Made by a program: the position numbers and the translations under genes. A stretch of DNA of 64,000 nucleotides from Paraburkholderia tropica (GTDB taxonomy: Bacteria; Pseudomonadota; Gammaproteobacteria; Burkholderiales; Burkholderiaceae), in NCBI RefSeq assembly GCF_914484835.1, contig NZ_CAJZAR010000045.1, positions 160 through 64,159 of the forward strand, given 5' to 3'. Shown in pieces: positions 8,673-16,860 of this stretch. A model generated the notes under the pieces. The model made no database searches, was not told the DNA's origin, and saw only the letters and a program-made list of their open reading frames with translations. Within the stretch, counting starts at the first letter, position 1. Each line of letters starts with the position of its first letter.

Positions 8673-9449
8673 TCAGCACGCCAGCGGCGCGTGAATCCGA
8701 TGATTTCGTACTCCGATGCTTTGTCCGGCGCTTCTTGCGCCGTTGCGTCCAGCAGACGTATCGAGCCCGCCGCGCGCGCCGACCACGCCTTGAATCAGGC
8801 GATCCATTTCGCCGATCACGTTCGCCAGCTCGGCGGTGATCACGGCGAATTCGCGTCCGTACTGCCCCGCGCGCGCCGCCGCCACGCGGGCATTGAGCGC
8901 GACGATATTGGCGCGCATCGAAATGGTGGCGAGCTGGTCGGCGACCTCGGCTTCGCGGCGCTGCGTCTGGGCTTCGACGCCGCGCATCGCATCCTGATAG
9001 GCGAGCGTGAGCGTCTGCAGCAGATCGAGCAGCGGCGTGGCTTCGGCCGTGAGTTTCGCCAGCGCGTCGATGCCGTTGATGTGGCTTGCGCCCGCGCTTT
9101 TATCGATGCCGCCGCGTTCGAGCTGCGCGATCGCTTCGCCCGCGAGCTTCATGAACGCGCGGATACGGTCGTCGGCACGGCGCGCACCGAAGTAAAGCTG
9201 ACGCAGCGCGTCCGAGAACACGCCCGGAAAATGACCGTCGCCTTCCACGAGTTGCGCGTGCGCTTCGGCGAACGCCGCGAGGCAGCCGCGCGCGACACCG
9301 AGCGCCTCCTGCCCTTGCGCGCCTTCCTGCGTCGCGAGCAGCACGTACAGCACGATGCGCTGCGAGAGCATGCGCTGACGCCCCGACAGGTTGATCAGTT
9401 CGCCCACGACTTCTCCAGATACGGCTTCGGCGGTTTCGTGCTTCATCAT
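8673..9449 (-). CDS. soluble PilJ/NarX-type nitrate sensor with truncated chemoreceptor tip
   Basis: 258 aa from the ATG at 9449 (a start at 9503 would add 18 residues with no ribosome site). Residues about 19-31, INLSGRQRMLSQR, match the P-box-like motif of the type IV pili chemotaxis N-terminal domain and of NarX-type nitrate sensors. Residues about 175-215 resemble the hairpin tip of methyl-accepting proteins (ALNARVAAARAGQYGREFAV). No signal peptide, membrane helix or HAMP is visible, and the long chemoreceptor coiled coil is missing. The protein should therefore be cytoplasmic. First gene of the narK operon; probably reports nitrate, but its partner is unknown. Confidence 0.8.
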   Translation of the reverse strand: MMKHETAEAVSGEVVGELINLSGRQRMLSQRIVLYVLLATQEGAQGQEALGVARGCLAAFAEAHAQLVEGDGHFPGVFSDALRQLYFGARRADDRIRAFMKLAGEAIAQLERGGIDKSAGASHINGIDALAKLTAEATPLLDLLQTLTLAYQDAMRGVEAQTQRREAEVADQLATISMRANIVALNARVAAARAGQYGREFAVITAELANVIGEMDRLIQGVVGARGGLDTSAGRNGARSAGQSIGVRNHRIHAPLAC

Positions 9450-9524
9450 CAGGAGTACAGAATGGGTAAAAAGCGTGGGTGGCGAGCGATACGGCTCGAA
9501 CAATCGTCAGGTGCGAGCGCCAAT

Positions 9525-9585
9525 AAAAAAGCGTCCCGAAGCAACGCCCTCACGCGCCGCGTGTCGGGATATCGCTTCGGGACGC
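9525..9585 (-). terminator. leader terminator (attenuator) of the nitrate operon
   Basis: Twelve-base arms GCGTCCCGAAGC (9585-9574 on the minus strand) and GCTTCGGGACGC (9542-9531) pair perfectly over a 31-nt loop and are followed by six T's (9530-9525). It lies about 75 nt before the sensor start, inside the leader, so it should stop transcription unless an antiterminator acts. Confidence 0.85.
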
Positions 9586-9671
9586 CGTTGCCCCGCTTGC
9601 TGCTTGACCTGCCGGATTCACTCCCGCTCGCGCGGGCGTCACATCAATTCGTTGGAGCCGTCATTGGCCCC
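9525..9671 (-). promoter_or_regulatory. nitrate-operon leader RNA with two ANTAR-type hexaloop hairpins
   Basis: Read on the minus strand from the predicted start near 9671. Stem I pairs GGGGCC (9671-9666) with GGCUCC (9659-9654) around the six-base loop AAUGAC. Stem II pairs CGGGGC (9595-9590) with GUCCCG (9583-9578) around AACGGC. Both loops have A at position 1 and G at position 4, the rule for RNA bound by ANTAR proteins such as NasR and NasT. Stem II shares its 3' arm with the 5' arm of the terminator that follows, so the two structures exclude each other. The 58-nt linker is long and holds a third hairpin (9623-9636). The rest of the gap, 9698-9903, shows nothing I can name. Confidence 0.8.
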
Positions 9672-9681
9672 GAGCCTATTT

Positions 9682-9697
9682 AGCAATACGTATGCCA
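9682..9697 (-). promoter_or_regulatory. sigma-54 promoter (-24/-12)
   Basis: The minus strand reads TGGCATACGTATTGCT, matching TGGCACG-N4-TTGCW with exact spacing. The -12 C is at 9683, which puts the start at about 9671, the first base of leader stem I. A sigma-54 promoter implies activation by NtrC or a similar enhancer-binding protein under nitrogen limitation; I found no convincing enhancer site. Confidence 0.85.
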
Positions 9698-9903
9698 ACT
9701 GCGCATCCGCGTGCGTCGCGCGCGCGAAAACGCCGATGGCGTAAGGCTTTGGCAAGGGGCCCCGTTTCGAGCGGGGAAAAAGCGCGGCGGCCGCGCGCGT
9801 GACGCAGCGCCGCATTCGTGTGCCTGTCATGAAAGCTGGTGGTGCACCGCAGCGAGGCGGCGCACCATCGGCGGGCGCGCGTCCGCGTCCGCCAGGGCCG
9901 GGT

Positions 9904-11043
9904 TTAGAACCGGTGCCGGATGCCCACGCCCACGACCGTCTGCTGGTCCGAGCTCGACGCCGACTGGCCGCTCACGTCCGCGCCCAGGCCCGAGCCGTCG
10001 GCGGCGATGTGCTGCCAGCTCACCTGCGTATACAGATCGGTGCGCTTCGAGAGGAAGTAATCGGCTTCCACCGACACTTCATGCCAGCGCGGATGATGCT
10101 CGCCGCTCGCGCTCGACATCGTCCCCTGCGTGTACGTGTACTCGCCGCCCAGGCTGAACGCGGGCGTGAAGTGATAAACCGCGTTCAGCTCGTAGTTCGA
10201 GAAGCTCGCGCCCTCGCCGTTCGCCGAAATGCCGAGGCTGTTCGCGCCGTTGATGGTGTCGAGCCCGCCGAGCTGCGTGCGCGTCCACACGAAGCCCACG
10301 CGCGCATTGCCCGCGAACCAGTTCACGCCCGCGCCGTAAATGCGCTGCTGCGCGGCGATGAAGGTGCGCTCGGTCAGCGTGATCGCGCCGTTCGTGTTGC
10401 TGCTGCCGCCGTTGTTCGCCTGCAGATAGCCCGCTGCGAACAGCAGCGCGCCCGTGTCGTACGAGGCGCCGAGGCTGTAGACGCGGTTGTCGTCGAAGCC
10501 GCCCGCTTCGTTCGAGAAGCCGTAGAGCGCGCCGAACTTCACGCCGCCGTAGTTCGCGCTCGCGTACTTGACCGCGTTGTTCACGCGGAACGAGTTGTTC
10601 AGGTTGTCGTTGTCGTACGGGTGCGCGCTCAGGTTGTTGCCGCCGGGATGCTGGCCCGTGAAGCTCAGCGGCGCGAGGTAATCGACCACGGAGTCGTACT
10701 GGCGGCCGAGCGTGAGCGCGCCGTAACGCTCATTTTCAAGCCCGACGTAAGACTGGAAGCCGAACATGCGGCCGCCCTGGCGCAGCGTGCCGTTCATCAC
10801 CGAAAAGCCGCTTTCGAGCTGGAAGATCGCGGCCGTGCCGCCGCCCAGATCCTCGCGCCCCTTAAAACCCCAATGACTGCCGGTCACGTTGCCGCTGCCC
10901 GCCTGGACCACGTGATGGCCGCCCGAATTGCTGTTGAACGAAAGACCGGCGTCGATGATGCCGTACAGCGTCACGCTGTCCTGCGCGTGCGCCGCGCAGG
11001 TCCATGCCGCCGCGCAGGCGGCGACCAGGAATGCCTTTTTCAT
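9904..11043 (-). CDS. Gram-negative porin, Burkholderia trimeric family
   Basis: 379 aa with a signal peptide (MKKAFLVAACAAAWTCAAHA). The mature N-terminus QDSVTLYGIIDAGL, the GFKGREDLGGGTAAIFQLESGF block and the C-terminal GIRHRF ending in Phe are the hallmarks of 16-strand general porins of beta-proteobacteria. It should form an outer-membrane pore for small hydrophilic solutes. It sits alone between the nitrate operon and the iron importer and ends without a clear intrinsic terminator. Confidence 0.93.
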   Translation of the reverse strand: MKKAFLVAACAAAWTCAAHAQDSVTLYGIIDAGLSFNSNSGGHHVVQAGSGNVTGSHWGFKGREDLGGGTAAIFQLESGFSVMNGTLRQGGRMFGFQSYVGLENERYGALTLGRQYDSVVDYLAPLSFTGQHPGGNNLSAHPYDNDNLNNSFRVNNAVKYASANYGGVKFGALYGFSNEAGGFDDNRVYSLGASYDTGALLFAAGYLQANNGGSSNTNGAITLTERTFIAAQQRIYGAGVNWFAGNARVGFVWTRTQLGGLDTINGANSLGISANGEGASFSNYELNAVYHFTPAFSLGGEYTYTQGTMSSASGEHHPRWHEVSVEADYFLSKRTDLYTQVSWQHIAADGSGLGADVSGQSASSSDQQTVVGVGIRHRF

Positions 11044-11209
11044 AATGCCCTGTTGTGTGTCGTGTTGTTTCGAGTTGTCGTTCGCGGCGTGGCCGCGTGC
11101 ATATCCGATGCGCGCGCGGGCGCGCGATGGCGCGGCGTCGAAAAACGACGCGCCATCGGCGTAGCGAAACGATCGGATTGGGGCGGGCTGGCTGGGCCGC
11201 GCGGCACGC

Positions 11210-12040
11210 TTAACGCGTGTGGCGACTGGCGATGCCCTGGCGATCGGCGAGACCGTCGATCAGCACTTGATGAAGACCGCGCGAGCAAGGCTCGATACGC
11301 GCGCGGACTCCGAAAACCTGCGCAAGACTCTGCGGCGTGACGACTTCGGCGCTCGGACCGAAGTGCGCGATGCGCCCGTCGTGCAGCAGCATCGCGCGAT
11401 CACAGGTGCGCAATGCCGCGTTGATGTCGTGCAGCACGACCACGGTCGCGATGCCGCGCTCGCGCGTGACGTCGCGCAGCACCGCCATCACCTGGAACTG
11501 GTGATTGAGGTCGAGCGCCGAGAGCGGCTCGTCGAGCAGCAACACCTGCGGCTCGCGCACCAGCGCCTGGGCGATGCCGACAAGCTGGCGCTGACCGCCC
11601 GAAAGTTCGTCGAGCGAGCGGTTCGCGAGCGCCGCGATGTCGAGCCGTTCGAGCGTCGCGTGCGCCGCCGAAAGATCACGCTGCGCGGCCGATCCGGTGC
11701 GCGAACGCAAGGCCGGATCGCGGCCCGCGCGCGCGGCCACCAGCACCGACTCCAGCACCTGCAGCCGCACGCCCGCCGGCAGCGCCTGCGGCAGATACAC
11801 CACGCTGTGCGAACGCGCGCTCGCCGCCGTGAGCGCGAGCGGCGCGCCGTCGAGCGTCAGCGAACCCGCAACCGGTTTCGCGAGGCCCGCGAGCGTGCGC
11901 AGCAGCGTGGACTTGCCGCTGCCGTTCGGCCCGAGCAGCGCCGTGATCTCGCCGCGCGGCAGCGGCCCAGCGCTCAGGCCGCGCAGCACGTCGCGGCGGC
12001 CGTAGCGCACGCTCAGGTCGTGAATCGCGAGACCGCTCAT
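11210..12040 (-). CDS. ferric-siderophore ABC transporter ATPase (FecE/FhuC type)
   Basis: 276 aa from the ATG at 12040, which overlaps the permease stop by 4 nt. Walker A GPNGSGKST (about 34-42), signature LSGGQRQLV, Walker B VLLLDEPLSALD and the switch His in VLHDIN are intact. It energises the FecCD-type permease encoded immediately upstream. A longer open frame continues upstream to 13228 but only as a shadow of the permease gene. Last gene of a three-gene operon. Confidence 0.93.
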   Translation of the reverse strand: MSGLAIHDLSVRYGRRDVLRGLSAGPLPRGEITALLGPNGSGKSTLLRTLAGLAKPVAGSLTLDGAPLALTAASARSHSVVYLPQALPAGVRLQVLESVLVAARAGRDPALRSRTGSAAQRDLSAAHATLERLDIAALANRSLDELSGGQRQLVGIAQALVREPQVLLLDEPLSALDLNHQFQVMAVLRDVTRERGIATVVVLHDINAALRTCDRAMLLHDGRIAHFGPSAEVVTPQSLAQVFGVRARIEPCSRGLHQVLIDGLADRQGIASRHTR

Positions 12041-13161
12041 GCCGTGCCTCCCTGCGAGCGCACGACGATGCCGAGAAACAGCGGAATGCCCACCAGCGCC
12101 GTGACGATGCCGACCGGAATCAGCACGCCCGGAATCAGCAGCTTCGAGGCGATCGACGCCATCGACAGCATCAGCGCGCCCAGCAGCAGGCTGCCCGGCA
12201 GATAGAAACGATGGTCCTCGCCGAACAGTGCGCGCGCGACGTGCGGCGCGATCAGCCCGACGAAACCGATGGTGCCGACGAACGACACCGCGAGCGCCGA
12301 GAGCACCGCCACGCGCAACAGCGTGCCCAGACGCAGCCGCTTCACGTCGATGCCGAAGCTCGCCGCGCGGTCCTCGCCCAGACGCAGCGCGGTCAGCGCC
12401 CACGCGTTCTTCATCGAGAGCGGCAAGGCGATCGCGAGCGCCGCCACGAGCACGCCGATCTTCGGCCAGTCCGCGCGCGCGAGCGAGCCGAGCGTCCAGA
12501 ACACGAGGCCCTGCAAGGCGTCGGCGGACGCGATGAACTGCATCAGCTCGACGAGCGCATGAAACGAGAACACCAGCGCGATGCCCATCAGCACCACGCC
12601 CGCCGTGCTCATGCCGCGCCAGCGCGCGACCAGATCGAGCACGAGCGCCGAGGCGAACGCGAACACGAACGCGTTGGCCGAGACGATCCACGTCTGCGAC
12701 ACGCCCGGAATCGCGAGATCGAGCACGATCGCAAGCGAAGCGCCGAACGCCGCCGCCGCCGACACGCCGAGCGTGTACGGACTCGCGAGCGGATTGTTGA
12801 GGATGGTCTGCATCTCCGCGCCCGAAAGCCCGAGCGCCGCGCCGACCGCGAGCGCCATCACCGCATAGGGCAAGCGGATCTGCCAGACGATCACGACGTT
12901 GGCCGGATCGGCGGAGGCGCGATCGAACAGCGTGCGCAGCAGCGTCGCGAGCGGCAGGCCCGACGGCCCCGAACTCAGATCGACGAGCAGCGAGGCCAGG
13001 ATCAGCAGCGCGACCGCCACGAGCAGGAGCGCGCGGCGGCGCGTGAGCCGCGTGTAGGCGCGCAACTGGCGCTGCGCCTCGTCGCCGTGCGCGGCGAGTT
13101 GCGCATCGGCGTCGGCGTGCGCGCGCCAGCCCGAACCGGCCGGCAGGCGCGCGTCGCTCAT
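12037..13161 (-). CDS. ferric-siderophore ABC transporter permease (FecCD family)
   Basis: 374 aa from the ATG at 13161, which overlaps the binding-protein stop by 4 nt. About nine to ten membrane helices and the FecCD motifs are visible: RLPYAVMALAVGAALGLSGA, NNPLASPYTLGVSAAAAFG, and near the end GFVGLIAPHVARALFGEDHR. A hydrophilic N-terminal stretch of about 45 residues precedes the first helix. It should form the inner-membrane channel for a ferric siderophore or a related chelate. Confidence 0.93.
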   Translation of the reverse strand: MSDARLPAGSGWRAHADADAQLAAHGDEAQRQLRAYTRLTRRRALLLVAVALLILASLLVDLSSGPSGLPLATLLRTLFDRASADPANVVIVWQIRLPYAVMALAVGAALGLSGAEMQTILNNPLASPYTLGVSAAAAFGASLAIVLDLAIPGVSQTWIVSANAFVFAFASALVLDLVARWRGMSTAGVVLMGIALVFSFHALVELMQFIASADALQGLVFWTLGSLARADWPKIGVLVAALAIALPLSMKNAWALTALRLGEDRAASFGIDVKRLRLGTLLRVAVLSALAVSFVGTIGFVGLIAPHVARALFGEDHRFYLPGSLLLGALMLSMASIASKLLIPGVLIPVGIVTALVGIPLFLGIVVRSQGGTA

Positions 13162-14474
13162 CGCGCGGCCTCTTTCTGCGCCGCAGCTTGGGCCGCAGCC
13201 TGGGCCGGGGCTTGCGCCAGCGGCGCATCGACCCAATCGGCGCCGCTAACCGGCACGGCGAGGAAGCGTCGATACAGCTCGGCCTGGGTCGCCTTCACGT
13301 CGAGCGACTTGAACTGCTGCGGATAGAACCACTTCGCGAACGCCTCGATCGCCAGAATGTTGTACGGCGAGTCGTAGTAGTTGTGCGAGATGCCGTGCAC
13401 GCGGCCATCGTGAATCGCCTTGATGGTGTCGAAACCCGGACGCGCCACCAGTTGCGCGAGGCTCGCCTGCGCGTCGTGCTCGCTCGTTTCCGCGCCCACG
13501 CGCAGCGACGCGAGACCCGGCTTGGTGCGGCTGCCCGTGGCGATATAGACATCGGGCTTCGAGGCGATCACCTGCTCCATGCTGATGTCGCCGAGCACGC
13601 CCGGCAGCAGATCCGCCGCGATGTTGCGGCCGCCCGCGGCCTGCACGAACTCGCCGAAATTGCCCTTGCCCGCCGTGTGGCAGCAGCCCGCGTCCCACAC
13701 GCCCGCGAGCATGTCGACGAAGACCTTCGGCCGCTGATTCTCGGGAATCTTGTTCACGACGTTCTCGACCGCCGCGAGATGCTGCTGGTAGAACGCGATA
13801 TACGCATCGGCCTGCTGCTCGCGGTGCAGCACCTCGCCGAGCAGCTTGATGCTCGGCACCGTGTTCTGCAGCGGATGCACGCGGAAGTCGATGAACACCA
13901 CCGTCGTGCCGGTCGCTTCGAGTTGCTTCACGAGCGCGTTATAACGGCTCGGGCCGTGACCGGCCACGCTGAAGATCGCCACATCGGGCTTGAGCGCGAG
14001 CGCCTTTTCGTCGCTGATGCTGTCCTCGGTCGCCTTGCCGATCAGCGGAATCTGGCGGATCTGCGGGAACTTGCGCGCGTAGGCGTCGAAAGTCTGCGGG
14101 TCCATCGCGGGCAGATCGCCCTGCCAGCCGACGATGCGCGCGAGCGGCTGCTGGCCTTCGAGCAGCGCGACCGCCGAGAGCAGACGGCTTTCGCCGAGCA
14201 GGATGCGGTGCGGATTGGCGGGAATCTTGACCGTGCGGCCCGCCAGATCGGTGACGGTCTGCGCGGCGGGCGCGGTCGTGGCGGTCGTCGCGGCATTCGT
14301 CGTGCCATTGGCGGCGGCGCTCGACGCGGCGGGCGCGGCGGCCCAGGCCTGCGAGGCGCTCAGGCTCAGCCCCATCGCCAGCGTGAGCGCTGCGGCGGCC
14401 GTGCGTGCAAGGCGGGCGAAAGGTTCGGCGTGCGACGCAAGCGCGACGCGGGAAACGGGCGTGATATAGTTCAT
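13158..14474 (-). CDS. ferric-siderophore ABC transporter substrate-binding protein
   Basis: 438 aa. The signal region is long (hydrophobic stretch about 24-45, ending QAWA). The mature protein has a Thr/Ala-rich linker, then TVTDLAGRTVKIPANPHRI, the usual start of TroA-type binding proteins, and KPDVAIFSVAGHG and KPDVYIATGSRT blocks. The C-terminal 20 residues are Ala/Gln-rich. It should bind a ferric chelate in the periplasm. A Fur-box-like sequence abuts the start codon, which fits iron-repressed expression. The exact ligand cannot be read from the sequence. Confidence 0.9.
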   Translation of the reverse strand: MNYITPVSRVALASHAEPFARLARTAAAALTLAMGLSLSASQAWAAAPAASSAAANGTTNAATTATTAPAAQTVTDLAGRTVKIPANPHRILLGESRLLSAVALLEGQQPLARIVGWQGDLPAMDPQTFDAYARKFPQIRQIPLIGKATEDSISDEKALALKPDVAIFSVAGHGPSRYNALVKQLEATGTTVVFIDFRVHPLQNTVPSIKLLGEVLHREQQADAYIAFYQQHLAAVENVVNKIPENQRPKVFVDMLAGVWDAGCCHTAGKGNFGEFVQAAGGRNIAADLLPGVLGDISMEQVIASKPDVYIATGSRTKPGLASLRVGAETSEHDAQASLAQLVARPGFDTIKAIHDGRVHGISHNYYDSPYNILAIEAFAKWFYPQQFKSLDVKATQAELYRRFLAVPVSGADWVDAPLAQAPAQAAAQAAAQKEAAR

Positions 14475-14475
14475 A

Positions 14476-14494
14476 AATGAGAACGATTGCTATT
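14476..14494. promoter_or_regulatory. Fur-box-like operator
   Basis: The minus strand reads AATAGCAATCGTTCTCATT; its right half matches the classical Fur half-site ATTCTCATT closely and its left half matches about six of nine positions. It lies 2 nt from the start codon of the iron-binding protein, so binding would block promoter and ribosome access. It also lies 105 nt before the divergent response regulator. Confidence 0.7.
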
Positions 14495-14598
14495 TGCAGG
14501 CCACACTTTAGCGGCGCGATGTAATGGCAATGTGTTGAGAAGCGGCGCTTTTGTAATGGAATGTGTTGGCGCCGCCCGCAGCGGAAAAAAGAACAGCG

Positions 14599-15345
14599 AT
14601 GGACCACATACTCGTCGTCGACGACGACCCCAATATCCGCACGCTCCTGCGCGACTATCTGCGCGACATGGGCTACGAGGCGAGCGCGGCCACCAACGGC
14701 ACGCAGATGAAACAGACGCTGCGCCAGCAGAAGATCGACCTGATCGTGCTCGATCTCATGCTCGACGGCGAGGACGGACTCGATCTCACGCGCGAGCTGC
14801 GCCGCGAAAACGCGGTGCCGATCATCATGCTGTCGGCGCGCGGCGGCCTGCTCGACCGCATTCTCGGCCTCGAAATGGGCGCCGACGACTATCTGCCCAA
14901 ACCCTTCGATCCGCGCGAACTGGTCGCGAAGATCAAGGTCGTGCTGCGCCGCACGCGCGCCGTGCCCGTCGAGAACGCGCCCCATGCGCCGCACGCGCAG
15001 CACGTCCGGCACGGCGACGCCAGCGCGTTCGTGAGCTTCGCGGGCTGGCGTCTCGACACGCGCATGAAGCAGATGCTCTCGCCCGAGGGCGTGGTGGTCT
15101 CGCTCGGCGGCTCCGACTACCGCACGCTGCGCACGCTGCTCGATCATCCGAACCGGCCGCTGTCGCGCGAATTCCTGCTCGAACAGGTCTTCGACAAGGA
15201 CCACACGCCGCTCGACCGCTCGATCGACGTCTGCGTGAGCCGCCTGCGCCATCACCTCAAGGATTCGGCGCGCAACGCCGCGCTGATCCGCACGGTGCGC
15301 AACGAGGGCTACATGCTGGTCGCCGACGTGAGTCACGAAGCGTGA
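14599..15345 (+). CDS. OmpR-family response regulator
   Basis: 248 aa from the ATG at 14599. The receiver domain (about 1-120) has the acidic patch VVDDDP, the phospho-acceptor Asp52 in VLDLML, the Thr/Ser-position motif IIMLSARG and the Lys in PKPF. A spacer rich in His/Ala/Pro (about 130-148) precedes a winged-helix DNA-binding domain with REFLLEQVF and SIDVCVSRLRHHL. The stop overlaps the kinase start by 4 nt (GTGA). The gene is divergent from the Fur-boxed iron operon; what it regulates is unknown. Confidence 0.93.
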   Translation: MDHILVVDDDPNIRTLLRDYLRDMGYEASAATNGTQMKQTLRQQKIDLIVLDLMLDGEDGLDLTRELRRENAVPIIMLSARGGLLDRILGLEMGADDYLPKPFDPRELVAKIKVVLRRTRAVPVENAPHAPHAQHVRHGDASAFVSFAGWRLDTRMKQMLSPEGVVVSLGGSDYRTLRTLLDHPNRPLSREFLLEQVFDKDHTPLDRSIDVCVSRLRHHLKDSARNAALIRTVRNEGYMLVADVSHEA

Positions 15346-16841
15346 CGCAGCCGAACGCGACGACGCGCGCTTCACGTACATGGCAGCGCGTGAAGCGCGC
15401 CTTCTGGCCCGATACGCTGTTCGGCCGCCTCGTGCTGATTCTCGCGGCGGGCATGTTCGCGGGCCAGTTGCTCACGAGCACGATCTGGTTCGACACGCAC
15501 GACAATCGCACGCTCGAAATCCCCGCGCGCCTGTTCGCGAGCCGTCTCGCCGACACGGTGCGCCTGCTCGAACGCGCGCCCGACGCCGCCACGCGCGCGA
15601 GCGTGCTGAGCGCGCTCGGCGACGACCGTTATCAGTTGCAGTGGGTGCAAGGCGCGCCGCCCGCCCCGCCCACGTCCTCGCTTGCGCCTTCGCTCACGCT
15701 GCGCGCGACGGGCGGGCTGATCGAAGGCGTGATCCGCAAGCGCCTTGGCACGCCCATCGAAGTGCGTCTGCTCGATGCGCATCTGCGCGACGACGCCGGA
15801 CGTCATCACGGCATTCTCAGCCTGTTCGACTCGCGCATGCCCACGGGCGACTTCCACGTACTCCTGAATATTCCTCAGCAAGGCTGGCTGGAGATCCGTT
15901 CGAAGGAAGGCCAGGCGGGCATGCATTCGGAGCGCGGCGAACTCGTGTTCGATTACCTGCTGCGGATTTATCTGCTGCGTTTCGCGGCGGTCTGCGCGAT
16001 TGCGTTCGTCGCGGTGCGCTTCGCGCTCGCGCCGCTGCGTTCGCTCACGCGCGCGGCGCAGGCGCTCGGCCGCAACATTCATCGCGCGCCGCTGCCCGAA
16101 ACCGGGCCGCAGGAAGTGCGCAGCGCGGCGCAGTCGTTCAACGCGATGCAGCAGCAATTGATCGACAGCTTCGCGCAGCGCGCGCGTTTTCTCGCGGCCG
16201 TTTCGCACGATCTGCGCTCGCCGCTTACGCGCTTGCGGCTGCGCGCGGAAATGCTGCCCGATCCGGCATGGCGCGAGCGGCTGCGCGGCGATCTCGACGA
16301 AATGGAAGCGATGGTGCGCGCGACGCTCGATGTCGTGCAGGGCGTCGAAGTGACCGAAGCGCATCAGAAAATCGATCTCGATTCGATGCTCGAAGGCCTC
16401 GCCGCCGACGCGCGCGAAGCGGGACACGCCGTGAGCGTGACGGGCGCGACGCGCGCGCCCGTGCGCGGCTTCGCGCGCAATCTCAAGCGCTGTTTGCAGA
16501 ATCTCGTGGACAACGCGATCCGCTACGGCGGCGCGGCGCAGATCGCCGTGCGCGATGAAGGCGGCAGCGTGCGCGTGACCGTCAGCGACAACGGACCCGG
16601 CATCGCCGACGACGCGCTGCGCGAACGCGTGTTCGAGCCGTATTTCCGTATCGCGTCGCTGCAACGCGCGGACGACGGTTCGGAAAACAATGAAGACCAA
16701 CCCGGCGGCACCGGTCTCGGGCTCACGATCGCGCGCAGCGTGGCCGCCGCGCACGGCGGCACGCTCACGCTCATGAACCGCATCGAAAACGGCCGCATCG
16801 CCGGGCTGAACGCCGAACTCGTGCTGCCGCGCGACGACTGA
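15342..16841 (+). CDS. sensor histidine kinase, EnvZ-like architecture
   Basis: 499 aa from a GTG coupled to the response regulator stop. A membrane helix at about 27-47 and another at about 208-228 enclose a periplasmic domain of about 160 residues. HAMP follows (LAPLRSLTRAAQALG), then the dimerisation helix with His289 in AVSHDLRSPLTRLRLR, and an ATPase domain with NLVDNAIRYG (N-box), DNGPG (G1) and GTGLGL (G2). It should autophosphorylate and pass phosphate to Asp52 of its partner. The stimulus cannot be deduced. Confidence 0.93.
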   Translation: MTQPNATTRASRTWQRVKRAFWPDTLFGRLVLILAAGMFAGQLLTSTIWFDTHDNRTLEIPARLFASRLADTVRLLERAPDAATRASVLSALGDDRYQLQWVQGAPPAPPTSSLAPSLTLRATGGLIEGVIRKRLGTPIEVRLLDAHLRDDAGRHHGILSLFDSRMPTGDFHVLLNIPQQGWLEIRSKEGQAGMHSERGELVFDYLLRIYLLRFAAVCAIAFVAVRFALAPLRSLTRAAQALGRNIHRAPLPETGPQEVRSAAQSFNAMQQQLIDSFAQRARFLAAVSHDLRSPLTRLRLRAEMLPDPAWRERLRGDLDEMEAMVRATLDVVQGVEVTEAHQKIDLDSMLEGLAADAREAGHAVSVTGATRAPVRGFARNLKRCLQNLVDNAIRYGGAAQIAVRDEGGSVRVTVSDNGPGIADDALRERVFEPYFRIASLQRADDGSENNEDQPGGTGLGLTIARSVAAAHGGTLTLMNRIENGRIAGLNAELVLPRDD

Positions 16842-16860
16842 TCCTCGCGCTCAGGAACGC

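Noticed and set aside
9771..9790. CCCCG/GCGGGG hairpin downstream of the first porin
   Set aside because: No T-run on either strand, so it does not qualify as a terminator.
9830..9865. GGTGCACC-containing sequence considered as an NtrC enhancer site for the sigma-54 promoter
   Set aside because: Its distance from the promoter is suitable but the spacing of half-sites does not match GCACC-N5-GGTGC well enough to claim.
11210..13228. Apparent 672-residue fusion of permease and ATPase
   Set aside because: The first 395 residues are an out-of-frame reading of the permease; the ATPase starts at 12040 with a normal 4-nt overlap.
14487..16841. Apparent single 784-residue protein covering response regulator and kinase
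   Set aside because: Only the part from the GTG at 15342 has kinase sequence; the upstream part is a wrong-frame reading of the response regulator.
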